Origin: an uncultured Aquimarina sp.
Lineage (GTDB): Bacteria > Bacteroidota > Bacteroidia > Flavobacteriales > Flavobacteriaceae
Direction: 5' to 3'
NCBI GenBank assembly: GCA_947502885.1
Contig: CANNBP010000013.1
Coordinates: 25,049-89,048 of the forward strand
Length of the DNA: 64,000 nucleotides
The notes under the pieces were generated by a model. The model was not told the DNA's origin. It worked only from the letters and a program-made list of their open reading frames with translations, and did not search any database. Shown here one piece after another: positions 1-9,457 of the stretch; the first letter of the stretch is position 1, and each line of letters begins with the position of its first letter. Position numbers and translations under genes: made by a program.

Positions 1-637
1 TTTCATCATTAGTTTCCAATTCATAAGGAGCTCTTAAATCACGCTCACAAAACGGAGAGTGTTCTAATAATTGTCCGAACCAATTGCGGTATCTTTTAGG
101 TGTATATATAGGTCGTCTTGATTCGACAATAAATAAACGATTATCTGTAGTATCAAAATCTAATTTATATATTGTGCCTCTAGGAACTACAATATAATCA
201 CCATATTTAAAGTCAATATTACCTAAATGACTACGAAACTTACCGGTACCACGGTGTATAAAAATTAACTCGTCTGCATCGGTATTTTTATAGAAATAAT
301 CTGTTGTAGATTCTTGAGGTGCTGATAATATTATACTTACATCACTATTAGTAAGTACATTTTTTCGACTTTGTAAATAATCCTTTTCAGGATTAACTTT
401 AAATCCATGAAATCGATAGGATTTGATGTTATTTTTGATAGCTACTTTTGGAGCTACACTATAACTTCCTTTTATTTCTTTAACCTGTGTTGGTCTATGG
501 CAATGATATGAATTGGTTGACATTCCGTCAAACCCAATAGTCCCAAATAATTGCTCATAGTAAAGGCTGTCATCGGGTTTTCTGAAAATGGTATGTCTTT
601 TGGGAGGTATTTTTCCTAAAGTATGATAAAAAGGCAT
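1..637 (-). CDS. hmgA: Homogentisate 1,2-dioxygenase, 3' end cut by the window edge
   Basis: The enzyme opens the ring of homogentisate to maleylacetoacetate with Fe(II) and O2 in tyrosine and phenylalanine breakdown. About 212 N-terminal residues are visible, starting at the ATG whose complement lies at 635-637. They carry the family's N-terminal cupin with the segments NSYHCHRPTQV, DELIFIHRGTGKF and GDYIVVPRGTIYKLDF. The iron-binding His/Glu/His residues sit in the C-terminal half, beyond the window. The gene stands alone here, with a 226-bp gap before the next gene on the same strand. The family call comes from remembered motifs and is firm. Whether the gene is intact cannot be judged. Confidence 0.88.
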   Translation of the reverse strand, partial: MPFYHTLGKIPPKRHTIFRKPDDSLYYEQLFGTIGFDGMSTNSYHCHRPTQVKEIKGSYSVAPKVAIKNNIKSYRFHGFKVNPEKDYLQSRKNVLTNSDVSIILSAPQESTTDYFYKNTDADELIFIHRGTGKFRSHLGNIDFKYGDYIVVPRGTIYKLDFDTTDNRLFIVESRRPIYTPKRYRNWFGQLLEHSPFCERDLRAPYELETNDE

Positions 638-863
638 GATGTTTTGTATTTAAGGTGATTACTACTTTTTTAAAATAAATCATAAAAGTATAGTCACCCT
701 ATTCGGGATTGCGCTTTATAAGATAGTGCAATAGCAACAGTAAGTCTGTCCAATACAAATTCATAACATTACAAATATCGGAAATATTTCTTTTATAAGA
801 AACGTCTTAACTTTTTCTTTTACTGGTGTGTGTATTTTATTCTTGGTTTTTGTTTCTTAATTG

Positions 864-3146
864 TTAAAACCAGAACCCAATACTAAAAAACCATATGCTT
901 TCATCTAGTTCTGGAGAAAATGAATATTTAACCTGTATAGGGCCTGCAAAGGTATCCATACCATAACCTAGTGCATAACCAGAAAATTCGGGATCTTCGA
1001 ACCATTTTCCTGTACTAAATAGCTTATTGCCGACATTAGCATAGTTGGCAGCTATATTTACATGATTTTTTTTAAATATTTCATAATCAAATGACAACAT
1101 AGCTTTTGCAAAGCTTTGTCCAGAAATTTCAAAGAAATTATATCCATAAAAAGGTATGAAATTATTGATTGTTTTTGCTCCAAATCCACCTAGAAGAAAA
1201 TCGAGAGAATTTAATGCAGTATTTCCAATTTTTGTACCTGCTTGCAAATCAATATTCATTGCAAGATTATTAGAGATTGTAGTTGCATATCCTAAGCGGG
1301 CATTGGCAATAGAGAATCCATTGAATTTATTGGTAAAATCTGAAGAAAATAGGTAACTATGAATATTACTTTCGAATAAATAACCTCGTTTTGGAAAATA
1401 TTTGTTGTCATATGTATCTAACTTGATGTACCCAAAAGCGCTCCAATAATCACTATCATCAAATACAGTTCTAGGGACTTGGTTTTCATCTTCTCCAAAT
1501 GTTTCAGAAATAATCTGAAGACGTTTGTATTCTCCTCCTAGACCTAGAGAAAAGTTTTGTTGAAGAAGGGTTTCTGCATAAGCCTGGACATTGATATCGG
1601 TATAATCAACGGTAAGACTATTAATGTTTACATCAGGAATCTCACCAAATCGTTCAATAAAATCAAAAGCAACAGCTTTTTTAAAATTAGTATAACGATA
1701 TTTTAATCCTGTACTCCAGTAAAATCCTTTATCAATATAGTAGTCTACATTGTATCTAATGTTATCTCCCAGAGCAGCGTCTACAGAGAGGACGTCATTA
1801 TTTAAAAATAGGCTTTTGCGAGTAACATTTACTAAACCGGCAGTTTGAAATAAATTATCATAATGCAATGCAAAACGTAACAACATTTTATTTTCAGATT
1901 CTTTCAGGTTAAGTACAAGTTCTTTGCCCTCGGCTCTGTCCTCTAATCGGTGGCTAACCCGGTCAAAATTACCGGTGGCTGCAAGGTTGTTAATTCCTTC
2001 ATTTAACTTATCGTAACTAATAACTCTAGGAGTTTTTAGTTTTAATTTTCCTTTGATATAGGCTCTGGTGTATCTTTTATGACCATTAATGGCAACGTTA
2101 CTAAGGTATATGGCTTCCGAATTTTTGGGAGGTGCAATTTTTTTAGAGGGATTGCTTTGACCCTTTGCAATCTCTTTTAGATTTTTATACTTTTTATAAG
2201 CTGCTTTTTCACCACTTGAGATAATTTCGTCGACTTGATCAAAAGACATAACCGAAAAATCCATTATAGATGGTTTGATATAGATATCGGTTTCAGGAAT
2301 TTTAGCTTTCATGGCATTATATGTTCTAAAATTACTGATCTGTAACATAATATTGGTTACAGAATTTAACTCGTTTTCTTGCATTAGACTATCTTGTACA
2401 TCAATCCCGATAACTATTTCTGCGCCTTTATCTCTTATTTCTTTTACGGGATAATTATTCGTCACACCCCCATCAGTCATCAGAATTCCATTTAATTCGA
2501 TCGGACTAAAAATAGAAGGTAATGCACCACTTGCAGCTACGGCCTCTGGCAGGTACCCTTTGTCTAGCAGTACTTGTTTTCCGGTTTCAATATTTGTAGA
2601 CATGCAAAAAAATGGAATCGGAAGTTCATCAAAGTTTCTAATATTGTTTACATGAGCTGTATATCTAGAGAATTGATTATAAAAGTTTTGTCCTTTGGAT
2701 AATCCTTTAGGTAAACCAATTTTAAATTTGTCAAACGGAAGAGTTACGGCATATTTTTCAGAATCTTCACGTTCGTAAAAAGTCTTAGCTTCTCGAGGAA
2801 GCTCATCTTGTATTAATACGTCAAAATCTACTGTTCTAAAAATTGAGTCCAAAGCAGCAGCACTATATCCTGAAGCGTATAAGGCTCCCACTATTGCTCC
2901 CATACTGGTTCCCCCTATATAATCAATTCGAACTCCGGATTTTTCAATTATTTTTAAGGCGCCAATATGAGCAAGGCCTTTTGCACCACCACCACTTAAT
3001 ACTAAGCCAACTTTTACATCTTTTACAGAAGGAGTATTAATAGTATCTGTCGTTTCTTTTTCTTGGGTCCAGCAAATAGAAGAAACAAAAAATGTAAAAA
3101 AGACTGCCGTAATTGTAGATAGTTTTAATTGACAATGTTTAATCAC
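864..3146 (-). CDS. Patatin-like phospholipase fused to a BamA/surface-antigen type outer-membrane barrel
   Basis: This 760-residue protein starts with GTG, and no ATG lies upstream of the patatin motifs. Residues 1-28 look like a signal peptide. A patatin domain follows, with the oxyanion glycine loop GGGAKG (52-57), the nucleophile motif GTSMG (Ser81) and the catalytic DGG (Asp225). A POTRA-like segment at about 345-420 leads into a beta-rich barrel ending in Phe (FSIGFWF), as outer-membrane proteins do. Proteins of this layout (the PlpD/RssA type) export or display a lipase at the outer membrane. The start lies 2 bp after the uvrC stop, so the two are probably cotranscribed, although no functional link is known. 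Substrate and topology (surface or periplasmic lipase) are inferred only. Confidence 0.9.
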   Translation of the reverse strand: MIKHCQLKLSTITAVFFTFFVSSICWTQEKETTDTINTPSVKDVKVGLVLSGGGAKGLAHIGALKIIEKSGVRIDYIGGTSMGAIVGALYASGYSAAALDSIFRTVDFDVLIQDELPREAKTFYEREDSEKYAVTLPFDKFKIGLPKGLSKGQNFYNQFSRYTAHVNNIRNFDELPIPFFCMSTNIETGKQVLLDKGYLPEAVAASGALPSIFSPIELNGILMTDGGVTNNYPVKEIRDKGAEIVIGIDVQDSLMQENELNSVTNIMLQISNFRTYNAMKAKIPETDIYIKPSIMDFSVMSFDQVDEIISSGEKAAYKKYKNLKEIAKGQSNPSKKIAPPKNSEAIYLSNVAINGHKRYTRAYIKGKLKLKTPRVISYDKLNEGINNLAATGNFDRVSHRLEDRAEGKELVLNLKESENKMLLRFALHYDNLFQTAGLVNVTRKSLFLNNDVLSVDAALGDNIRYNVDYYIDKGFYWSTGLKYRYTNFKKAVAFDFIERFGEIPDVNINSLTVDYTDINVQAYAETLLQQNFSLGLGGEYKRLQIISETFGEDENQVPRTVFDDSDYWSAFGYIKLDTYDNKYFPKRGYLFESNIHSYLFSSDFTNKFNGFSIANARLGYATTISNNLAMNIDLQAGTKIGNTALNSLDFLLGGFGAKTINNFIPFYGYNFFEISGQSFAKAMLSFDYEIFKKNHVNIAANYANVGNKLFSTGKWFEDPEFSGYALGYGMDTFAGPIQVKYSFSPELDESIWFFSIGFWF

Positions 3147-3148
3147 GC

Positions 3149-4948
3149 TTATTCTTTTTTAGAAAGATAATAATTGTAAACTTTGGTTGCTCTCGAATTT
3201 CCGATAACTTCGGTTAATTCTTTGACAGAAGCTTCGCTTATTCTTTTTACCGATCTGAAATGTTTTAATAATTCTACTATAGTTTTTTCTCCTATTCCAG
3301 GAATAAGGTCAAGTTCGGTATCAAGAGCAGCTTTACTTCTTTTTTGTCTGTGAAATGTGATTCCAAACCTGTGAGCTTCATTACGCAGATGTTGTATCAC
3401 TTTTAATGATTCTGATTTTTTATCCAGATATAGAGGGATCGCATCTCCCGGGTAATAAATTTCTTCTAACCGTTTGGCGATACCAATAATGGTTACTTTT
3501 CCTCTTAAATTTAATGCTTCCAGAGCTTTTAGTCCAGAAGAGAGTTGTCCTTTTCCTCCATCAACAATGATTAATTGAGGTAGTGGTTCTTCTTCTTCTG
3601 TTAGTCGTTTATACCGTCTATATACAACTTCCTCCATTGAGGCAAAATCATTAGGCCCTTCTACTGTTTTTATATTAAATTTTCGATACTCTTTTTTACT
3701 TGGTTTTCCGTTTTTAAACACAACACATGCAGCTACGGGATTGGTTCCTTGTATGTTCGAATTATCAAAACACTCTATATGTATAGGTTCTTCTGGTAAT
3801 CGTAAATCCTTTTTCATTTGTGCCATTAAACGTTTAGTATGGCGTTCGGGATCAATGATTTTTATTTGTTTAAAGCGTTCTTGCCTATAGTATTTTGCAT
3901 TTCGTAATGATAGATCGATGATTTTCTTTTTGTCTCCCAATTGAGGGATACTTATTTTAAGTTTTTCACCCACATCAACTTTAAACGGAACAAAAATTTC
4001 TTTGGACGTAGATCCAAAACGTTGACGAAGTTCTATAATAGCAAGTTCTAAAAGTTCTTTGTCAGATTCGTCTAACTTTTTTTTAACCTCGGTTGTATGA
4101 GATCTTATAATTGAACCATATGATAACTGAAGAAAATTAATATATCCGTAAGATTCATCAGACATAATTGAGAACACATCAACATTACTTATTTTTGGAT
4201 TTACAACAGTTGATTTGGATTGATAGTTTTCAAGTACCTGAATCTTTTCTTTAATTCGTTGAGCATCTTCAAACTCCATTTGTTCGGCATGAGTCATCAT
4301 TTGGTCTTTAAAACGAGTTAAAGAATCTTTGAAATTACCTTTTACAATCTGTCTAATTGCTTCGATATTTTCCATATATTCTTTCTCACTTTGCAAATCT
4401 TCGCACGGAGCTAGGCAATTTCCTATATGATATTCTAAACAGAGTTTATATTTACCATTCATGATTTTTTCATGTGATAAATCATAATTACAGGTGCGAA
4501 GCTGATATAAGCCTTTTATAAGTTCAAGGAGTGTATTTACCGTTTTGAAATTTGTATAGGGACCATAGTATTCTGAGCCATCTTTTATGATATTTCTAGT
4601 AGGAAAAACTCTGGGGAAACGTTCTTTTTTTATGCATATCCAAGGGTATGTTTTATCATCCTTAAGCATTACATTAAACCGAGGTTGATGTTTTTTGATT
4701 AGATTGTTTTCTAGAAGTAATGCATCGGTTTCTGTTTCTACGACAATATGTTTTATCGAATCAATTTTTTTTACAAGAACCTTGGTTTTATAATTATCAT
4801 GGTTTTTGTTAAAATACGAACCAACCCTTTTTTTTAAGTTTTTGGCCTTACCTATATACAATAATTTGCCATCCTTATCGTAATATTGATAAACCCCAGG
4901 AGTAGTAGGTAAAGTTTTAATTTGTATGTTTAATGTAGCTTCTTGCAT
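3149..4948 (-). CDS. uvrC: Excinuclease ABC subunit C
   Basis: UvrC makes the two incisions around a DNA lesion in nucleotide excision repair, working with UvrA and UvrB. The 599 residues match the usual length. An N-terminal GIY-YIG nuclease has GVY at 18-20 and YIGKAK at 31-36, and a UVR domain for UvrB contact lies at about 205-240. The C-terminal RNase H-like nuclease carries ECFDNSN, VDGGKGQLSSG and RNEAHRF, and a tandem helix-hairpin-helix (LIPGIGEKT and following) ends the protein. It is the first gene of a two-gene minus-strand unit with the patatin-barrel gene. All key motifs are present. Confidence 0.97.
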   Translation of the reverse strand: MQEATLNIQIKTLPTTPGVYQYYDKDGKLLYIGKAKNLKKRVGSYFNKNHDNYKTKVLVKKIDSIKHIVVETETDALLLENNLIKKHQPRFNVMLKDDKTYPWICIKKERFPRVFPTRNIIKDGSEYYGPYTNFKTVNTLLELIKGLYQLRTCNYDLSHEKIMNGKYKLCLEYHIGNCLAPCEDLQSEKEYMENIEAIRQIVKGNFKDSLTRFKDQMMTHAEQMEFEDAQRIKEKIQVLENYQSKSTVVNPKISNVDVFSIMSDESYGYINFLQLSYGSIIRSHTTEVKKKLDESDKELLELAIIELRQRFGSTSKEIFVPFKVDVGEKLKISIPQLGDKKKIIDLSLRNAKYYRQERFKQIKIIDPERHTKRLMAQMKKDLRLPEEPIHIECFDNSNIQGTNPVAACVVFKNGKPSKKEYRKFNIKTVEGPNDFASMEEVVYRRYKRLTEEEEPLPQLIIVDGGKGQLSSGLKALEALNLRGKVTIIGIAKRLEEIYYPGDAIPLYLDKKSESLKVIQHLRNEAHRFGITFHRQKRSKAALDTELDLIPGIGEKTIVELLKHFRSVKRISEASVKELTEVIGNSRATKVYNYYLSKKE

Positions 4949-5103
4949 TCTGAAGGGTAAAGTTAAGTGTTTACCACAATTGTAATACTAATGATCTTGC
5001 TTTAATTTTTGTTAAAAATATACTAGAATATAAGCATTATTAAAAATATGTGACAATATATAATGCTTATCGATTTTTAGTACATTAGTAGCTTCATATC
5101 AAT

Positions 5104-5541
5104 TTGATTTTTTTGGAAAAAGAAAAGAAAATAATTGGAAGGATTGATAAAGTAGATTTTCCACTTTTATCAATTGCAGATATCGATGCCAAAATCGATA
5201 CAGGAGCCTATACGTCTTCTATTCATTGTATTGACATAGAAGAGGTTGGTGAGGTTTTACAATGTAGCTTTCTAGATGCTACACACCCAGAGTATGATGG
5301 TAAACGATTTACGTTTAAAAACTATGACATAACCGCTGTTAAAAGTAGTAATGGCAAAGTTGAGGTGAGATATGCGATTCGAACGAAGATAGTTGTATTT
5401 AATAAGACATACCCTATTACTCTTACATTGTCTCCTAGAGATGATATGCGTTTTCCTGTTTTAATAGGGCGTAAATTTTTAAATGGAAAATTTTTAATAG
5501 ATCCACAATTAGAAAACCAGTCTTTTAATCAAAAAGAATAA
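5104..5541 (+). CDS. Retropepsin-like protease (RimB / DUF785, 'ATP-dependent zinc protease' family)
   Basis: This is a 145-residue cytosolic protein with the aspartic protease motif DTGA (Asp32) followed by TSSIH, and a second family block PVLIGRKFL near the C terminus. It has no ATG start. TTG at 5104 or TTG at 5113 must be used. Its stop overlaps the next start by one base (TAATG), so it is translationally coupled to the RimK-like gene. In Pseudomonas the homologue RimB is reported to trim glutamate tails added by RimK to ribosomal protein S6. Family databases often label it a zinc protease, but the visible motif is that of clan AA aspartic proteases. The target here is unknown. Confidence 0.85.
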   Translation: MIFLEKEKKIIGRIDKVDFPLLSIADIDAKIDTGAYTSSIHCIDIEEVGEVLQCSFLDATHPEYDGKRFTFKNYDITAVKSSNGKVEVRYAIRTKIVVFNKTYPITLTLSPRDDMRFPVLIGRKFLNGKFLIDPQLENQSFNQKE

Positions 5542-6413
5542 TGAACATAAAAATATTGTCGCGTAGCGCAAGTTTATATTCTACCAATGCGTTGGTTCAG
5601 GCGGCTGTAAAGCGTAAGCATAATGTACAAGTAATTGATCCGCTTAATTGCGATATTATTATTGAAAAGAAAAAGCCAGAGATATATTATCGGGGTAAAA
5701 AATTAGAGCATATAGATGCAGTAATACCAAGAATAGGCTCGTCAATTACATTTTATGGCACAGCGGTAGTTAGGCAATTTGAAATGATGAATGTATTTAC
5801 AACGGTACAGTCTCAAGCATTAGTGCAATCGAGAGATAAACTTAGGAGTTTACAGATATTGTCTAAAGCAGGGTTGGGACTACCTAAAACGGTATTTACA
5901 AACTACTCTAAAGATGTGTCAGAGGTTATTTCTCATGTTGGCGGAGCTCCTTTAATTATTAAACTTCTAGAAGGAACTCAAGGGCTGGGGGTTGTATTGG
6001 CAGAAACAAAAACTGCTGCAGAATCAGTATTAGAGGCATTTAATGGGTTACAGGCTAGAGTCATTGTTCAAGAATATATTAAAGAAGCAAAAGGTGCCGA
6101 TGTAAGAGCGCTAGTAGTAGATGGGCAGGTTGTTGGAGCAATGAAAAGACAAGGAAAAGAAGGTGAATTTAGATCTAATCTTCATAGAGGAGGAAGTGCT
6201 TCTATCATTACCTTGAGTGACGAAGAAGAGAATGCTGCTATAAAAGCTGTTAAGGCTTTAAAATTAGGAGTAGCCGGTGTAGATATGTTACAAAGTGAAA
6301 GAGGTCCATTGATTCTTGAGGTTAACTCATCTCCAGGGTTAGAAGGTATCGAAAGCGCTACAGGAAAAGATATTGCAAAAACAATAATTCGTTATATAGA
6401 AAGAAGTGTATAA
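5541..6413 (+). CDS. rimK: RimK-family ATP-grasp alpha-L-glutamate ligase
   Basis: An ATP-grasp ligase that joins an amino acid, classically glutamate, to the C terminus of a protein or peptide through an acyl-phosphate. The 290 residues are close to E. coli RimK. Visible features are the N-terminal RimK domain (DAVIPRIGSSITFYG), the ATP-binding segment PLIIKLLEGTQGLGV, and the metal/ATP site LEVNSSPGLEGIE near the C terminus. It starts on the last base of the upstream protease stop codon and is followed 6 bp later by an AstE-like deacylase. The target (S6 or something else) cannot be told from this window. Confidence 0.9.
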   Translation: MNIKILSRSASLYSTNALVQAAVKRKHNVQVIDPLNCDIIIEKKKPEIYYRGKKLEHIDAVIPRIGSSITFYGTAVVRQFEMMNVFTTVQSQALVQSRDKLRSLQILSKAGLGLPKTVFTNYSKDVSEVISHVGGAPLIIKLLEGTQGLGVVLAETKTAAESVLEAFNGLQARVIVQEYIKEAKGADVRALVVDGQVVGAMKRQGKEGEFRSNLHRGGSASIITLSDEEENAAIKAVKALKLGVAGVDMLQSERGPLILEVNSSPGLEGIESATGKDIAKTIIRYIERSV

Positions 6414-6419
6414 GATTAT

Positions 6420-7400
6420 ATGATAGAGGAAACCAAAAATGATATACTTAATATCCTTGGAGAACAAGTATTACCAGGTAAAAGTGTTACAATTAATTTT
6501 AATATAGCAAAACTATATACGTCTACAAAAGTAGAGATACCCGTTATTGTTGAAAGATCAAAAACACCCGGGCCTGTAGTACTTATTACAGCAGGAATTC
6601 ATGGAGACGAGATTAATGGAGTAGAAGTTGTTAGACAAATTATAGCAAAAAAGATAAATAGGCCATCAAAAGGTACAATTATATGTATTCCGGTACTTAA
6701 TGTATTTGGTTTTTTAAGTATGAATCGCTTTTTTCCTGATGGTCGGGATCTTAACAGAGTTTTTCCTGGTACCAAAAATGGATCATTGGCAAGTCGATTT
6801 GCTTATCAATTTATTAATGAAATTTTGCCAGTTGTTGATTATTGTTTGGATTTTCATACAGGAGGTGGTAGTAGGTTTAATGCTCCGCATATTCGAGTTG
6901 ATCCAAATAATCAAAGTTTAGTTGACTTGGCTAAAATTTTTAATGCTCCCTTTATTTTGTTATCTAAAAATCTTGAAGGTTCTTACCGCGCTACTTGTGC
7001 AAAAAAGGAAAAGAATATTTTGCTTTTTGAAGGAGGTAAATCTCAAAGTAGCGATAAAGAGGTTGCTAGAGAAGGTGTGCACGGTACTATGCGCGTATTA
7101 TATCATTTGAAGATGCTGCATGATAGTTTTGAGTTGCCAAGGAGAAGTAGTAGTAGTTTGATTGTAAAGAGTAGTTTTTGGATGCGTGCAAAGTATAGTG
7201 GTCTTTTACATATTAAGGTTCCTATAGGCAAGCATGTAGTTAAAGGAGAGATACTGGCAACAATAACAGATCCATATGGTAAGATGAGGCATGTTGTAAA
7301 AGCTAGCAATGAAGGGTATTTGATTAATGTAAATGAATCTGCAATAGTATATAAAGGAGATGCTATTTTTCGTATTTCTAAAGAATTGATGGATGAATAA
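6420..7400 (+). CDS. Succinylglutamate desuccinylase/aspartoacylase family zinc hydrolase (AstE-like)
   Basis: This 326-residue M14-like zinc hydrolase has the metal ligands HGDE (His61, Glu64) and DFHTGG (His146). A likely catalytic Glu lies in FEGG near residue 204. The C-terminal 70 residues form a biotinyl/lipoyl-like beta domain (VPIGKHVVKGEILATITDPYG), usual in this subfamily. Such enzymes remove an acyl group from an N-acyl amino acid. The tight link to a RimK ligase and a retropepsin suggests it acts on the same peptide or amino-acid conjugate rather than in arginine catabolism, since no other ast gene is present. The exact substrate is unknown. Confidence 0.85.
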   Translation: MIEETKNDILNILGEQVLPGKSVTINFNIAKLYTSTKVEIPVIVERSKTPGPVVLITAGIHGDEINGVEVVRQIIAKKINRPSKGTIICIPVLNVFGFLSMNRFFPDGRDLNRVFPGTKNGSLASRFAYQFINEILPVVDYCLDFHTGGGSRFNAPHIRVDPNNQSLVDLAKIFNAPFILLSKNLEGSYRATCAKKEKNILLFEGGKSQSSDKEVAREGVHGTMRVLYHLKMLHDSFELPRRSSSSLIVKSSFWMRAKYSGLLHIKVPIGKHVVKGEILATITDPYGKMRHVVKASNEGYLINVNESAIVYKGDAIFRISKELMDE

Positions 7401-7956
7401 AAAAGAACTTAGGATTAAGTATAAAAAACTTAGGTTAGATTTAAATTATGATGAAATTGAAGACTTGAGTATTGAGATTGCAAATAGATTACTTGAGCTT
7501 CCGATTTGGGAAAAGTCGTATTATCATCTTTTTTTACCCATTCAAAAACAAAAAGAGGTCAATACAGAATTAATATTAAATGTCCTTCTTGGTAAAGATA
7601 AAAACGTCATTGTTTCAAAAAGTAATTTTGAAGATGCTACTTTGAGTCATTTTTTACTTACCGATACAACGGTGCTAAAAGTAAACGATTGGGGGATTCC
7701 AGAGCCTATAGATGGAATTCCGGTTCCTGAAGAAAAAATAGAAGTAGTTTTTGTGCCATTGCTGGCTTTTGATCAGAAAGGAAATCGAGTGGGTTATGGT
7801 AAAGGGTTTTATGATAGATTTTTGGCAAATTGTGATCCCAATACTATTAAAATTGGACTTTCTTTGTTTTCAGAAGAAAAAGAAATACTAGGAGTAACAC
7901 CAACAGACATAAGGCTTAACCTTTGTGTGACTCCATTAAAAACGTATTATTTTTAA
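7393..7956 (+). CDS. 5-formyltetrahydrofolate cyclo-ligase
   Basis: The enzyme converts 5-formyl-THF to 5,10-methenyl-THF using ATP, salvaging a dead-end folate. The 187 residues fit the family. The diagnostic GYGKGFYDRFL motif lies at about 134-144, and KKELRIKYKKLR at the start matches the usual Lys/Arg-rich N terminus. It overlaps the AstE-like gene by 8 bp, so it ends the four-gene run beginning at 5104. The link between this housekeeping gene and the tag-modifying trio is probably only positional. Confidence 0.93.
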   Translation: MNKKELRIKYKKLRLDLNYDEIEDLSIEIANRLLELPIWEKSYYHLFLPIQKQKEVNTELILNVLLGKDKNVIVSKSNFEDATLSHFLLTDTTVLKVNDWGIPEPIDGIPVPEEKIEVVFVPLLAFDQKGNRVGYGKGFYDRFLANCDPNTIKIGLSLFSEEKEILGVTPTDIRLNLCVTPLKTYYF

Positions 7957-8032
7957 GGGTTGGTCATCGTTTTTTTTGTAATCAAAAATACTTGTACTAT
8001 CTTAGAGGAACATTAATTAATTACCCCTAAGA

Positions 8033-8425
8033 ATGTCTCGTACCAAAGATAGAGTATGCATCATTGATGATGACAATATGTATATCAAATTGTTATGCAA
8101 GATTATAGAGTTTAAAAAGTTGTCAAAATCGGTTGTGGTTTTTAAAAATGGGAAAGAGGCTATTGATTTTTTTGTAGACTCTATTGGTGAAGATGATATA
8201 CCTCAATTGATCTTTTTGGATTTAAATATGCCAGTAATGGATGGTTGGGAGTTTTTGGATGAATTCTCTAAGATTAAAGACAAGATGAGGAAAAAAACAA
8301 TATTGTATGTTGTAAGTTCTTCTATTGATATTAGAGATATAGAACGAGCGACATCCATGGATATGGTAGAAGGGTACATATCAAAACCAATTAAGTTAGA
8401 AGATTTTACTAAAATATTAGCTTAA
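8033..8425 (+). CDS. Single-domain response regulator (CheY-like receiver)
   Basis: A 130-residue protein made only of a receiver domain. Visible are the acidic cluster IDDDN (12-14), phosphoacceptor Asp63 in FLDLNMPVMDG, Ser95 in VVSSS, and Lys118 in SKPIK. There is no DNA-binding or enzymatic output domain, so it must act by protein contact. No histidine kinase is nearby, so its partner is unknown. It lies 76 bp after the folate gene in its own transcription context. Confidence 0.93.
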   Translation: MSRTKDRVCIIDDDNMYIKLLCKIIEFKKLSKSVVVFKNGKEAIDFFVDSIGEDDIPQLIFLDLNMPVMDGWEFLDEFSKIKDKMRKKTILYVVSSSIDIRDIERATSMDMVEGYISKPIKLEDFTKILA

Positions 8426-8472
8426 CGCGTAGTTAAGAGTTAAGACATTAAGGGGTGATAATAATTTGTATT

Positions 8473-9081
8473 CTACCCTTCTTTTTTAGGAAAAGCTTTC
8501 TTATTAAAAACTACCAATAAAAAAACACCAACACTTATTGCTGAATCTGCAATGTTAAAAACAGGGTCAAAAAAGGAAAAAGGTTCTCCTCCCCAAATCG
8601 GAATCCATTCAGGTAAAATATCATTATAAAAAGTAAATTGAATCATATCTACAACTTTACCGTAGAATATGCCTTCATATCCACCACCTTCCGGTAAAAA
8701 ATTCGCCACATGGATTTTAGTACTTTCTTCAAATATAAGTCCATAAAAAATTGAATCAACAATATTTCCAAAAGCGCCGGCAAAAATTAAGGCTATACAA
8801 AATGTAAGAATTGCGGGGCTATTTTTGCGAACAGAATCGTATAACCAATACCCAATACCTGTTATTGCAACTAGCCTAAACAAGGTAAGGATAAGTTTTC
8901 CATAGCTTCCTGGAAGTTCAAAACCCCATGCCATACCTTTGTTTTCTACAAATATGATGCGAAACCAATCAAAAACTCTTACTTCTTCATGAAGGGCAAA
9001 ATGTGTCTTAATATAGATCTTGCTGATCTGATCAATTAACAATACTAAAATTATGACTAAAATGGACTTTTTTAATGACAT
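8473..9081 (-). CDS. lspA: Lipoprotein signal peptidase (signal peptidase II)
   Basis: LspA cuts the signal peptide of prolipoproteins before the lipidated cysteine in the inner membrane. The protein has 202 residues, slightly longer than E. coli LspA because of loops at about 118-170, as is common in Bacteroidota. The catalytic aspartates are Asp109 in FGNIVDS and Asp179 in FNIADSAI. Four hydrophobic segments can be seen (about 7-25, 62-80, 90-108, 176-195). Many predicted lipoproteins in this window would be substrates. In related genomes, as I recall, it follows ileS and dksA. Here a 2.5-kb plus-strand block separates it from them. Confidence 0.96.
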   Translation of the reverse strand: MSLKKSILVIILVLLIDQISKIYIKTHFALHEEVRVFDWFRIIFVENKGMAWGFELPGSYGKLILTLFRLVAITGIGYWLYDSVRKNSPAILTFCIALIFAGAFGNIVDSIFYGLIFEESTKIHVANFLPEGGGYEGIFYGKVVDMIQFTFYNDILPEWIPIWGGEPFSFFDPVFNIADSAISVGVFLLVVFNKKAFPKKEG

Positions 9082-9421
9082 ATAAAGCAGGTTTGTTCTG
9101 TCTTAAAGTGACGGACAAAAATAGTATTTTATTTTATTATATAATCGTTTAATGACTAGAATAGGGTATTCTCTTATTTCTTTATTAATATTTGGTCAAA
9201 AGATTATAGATAAAAAACACATTATTAACTGTATTAAGAATATGTTTTTTGTTTAATTAAAGTTGCAATGTTTGAAAAGATATCTAGACCAAGTTATTTG
9301 CGTCTGATATTATCAGTTTTTGATTTTTGTTTTGTTTATGATTGAAAAAAATCAACTAAAAACTTGATAAAAGTCATTATTTCAATTGACTCATTTCAAA
9401 GTTTTTTAAAATTTGACAATA

Positions 9422-9429
9422 TATTTTTG
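9422..9429 (+). promoter_or_regulatory. Bacteroidota-type -7 promoter element (TAnnTTTG) of the carbonic anhydrase gene
   Basis: TATTTTTG matches the Bacteroidota sigma-factor -7 consensus TAnnTTTG. The start point would be near 9435, which supports the ATG at 9458 as the real start and excludes an upstream start at 9413. No clear -33 TTG is seen at the right distance. Confidence 0.5.
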
Positions 9430-9457
9430 CTTTCACAAATCACAAACTCGTAAACTC

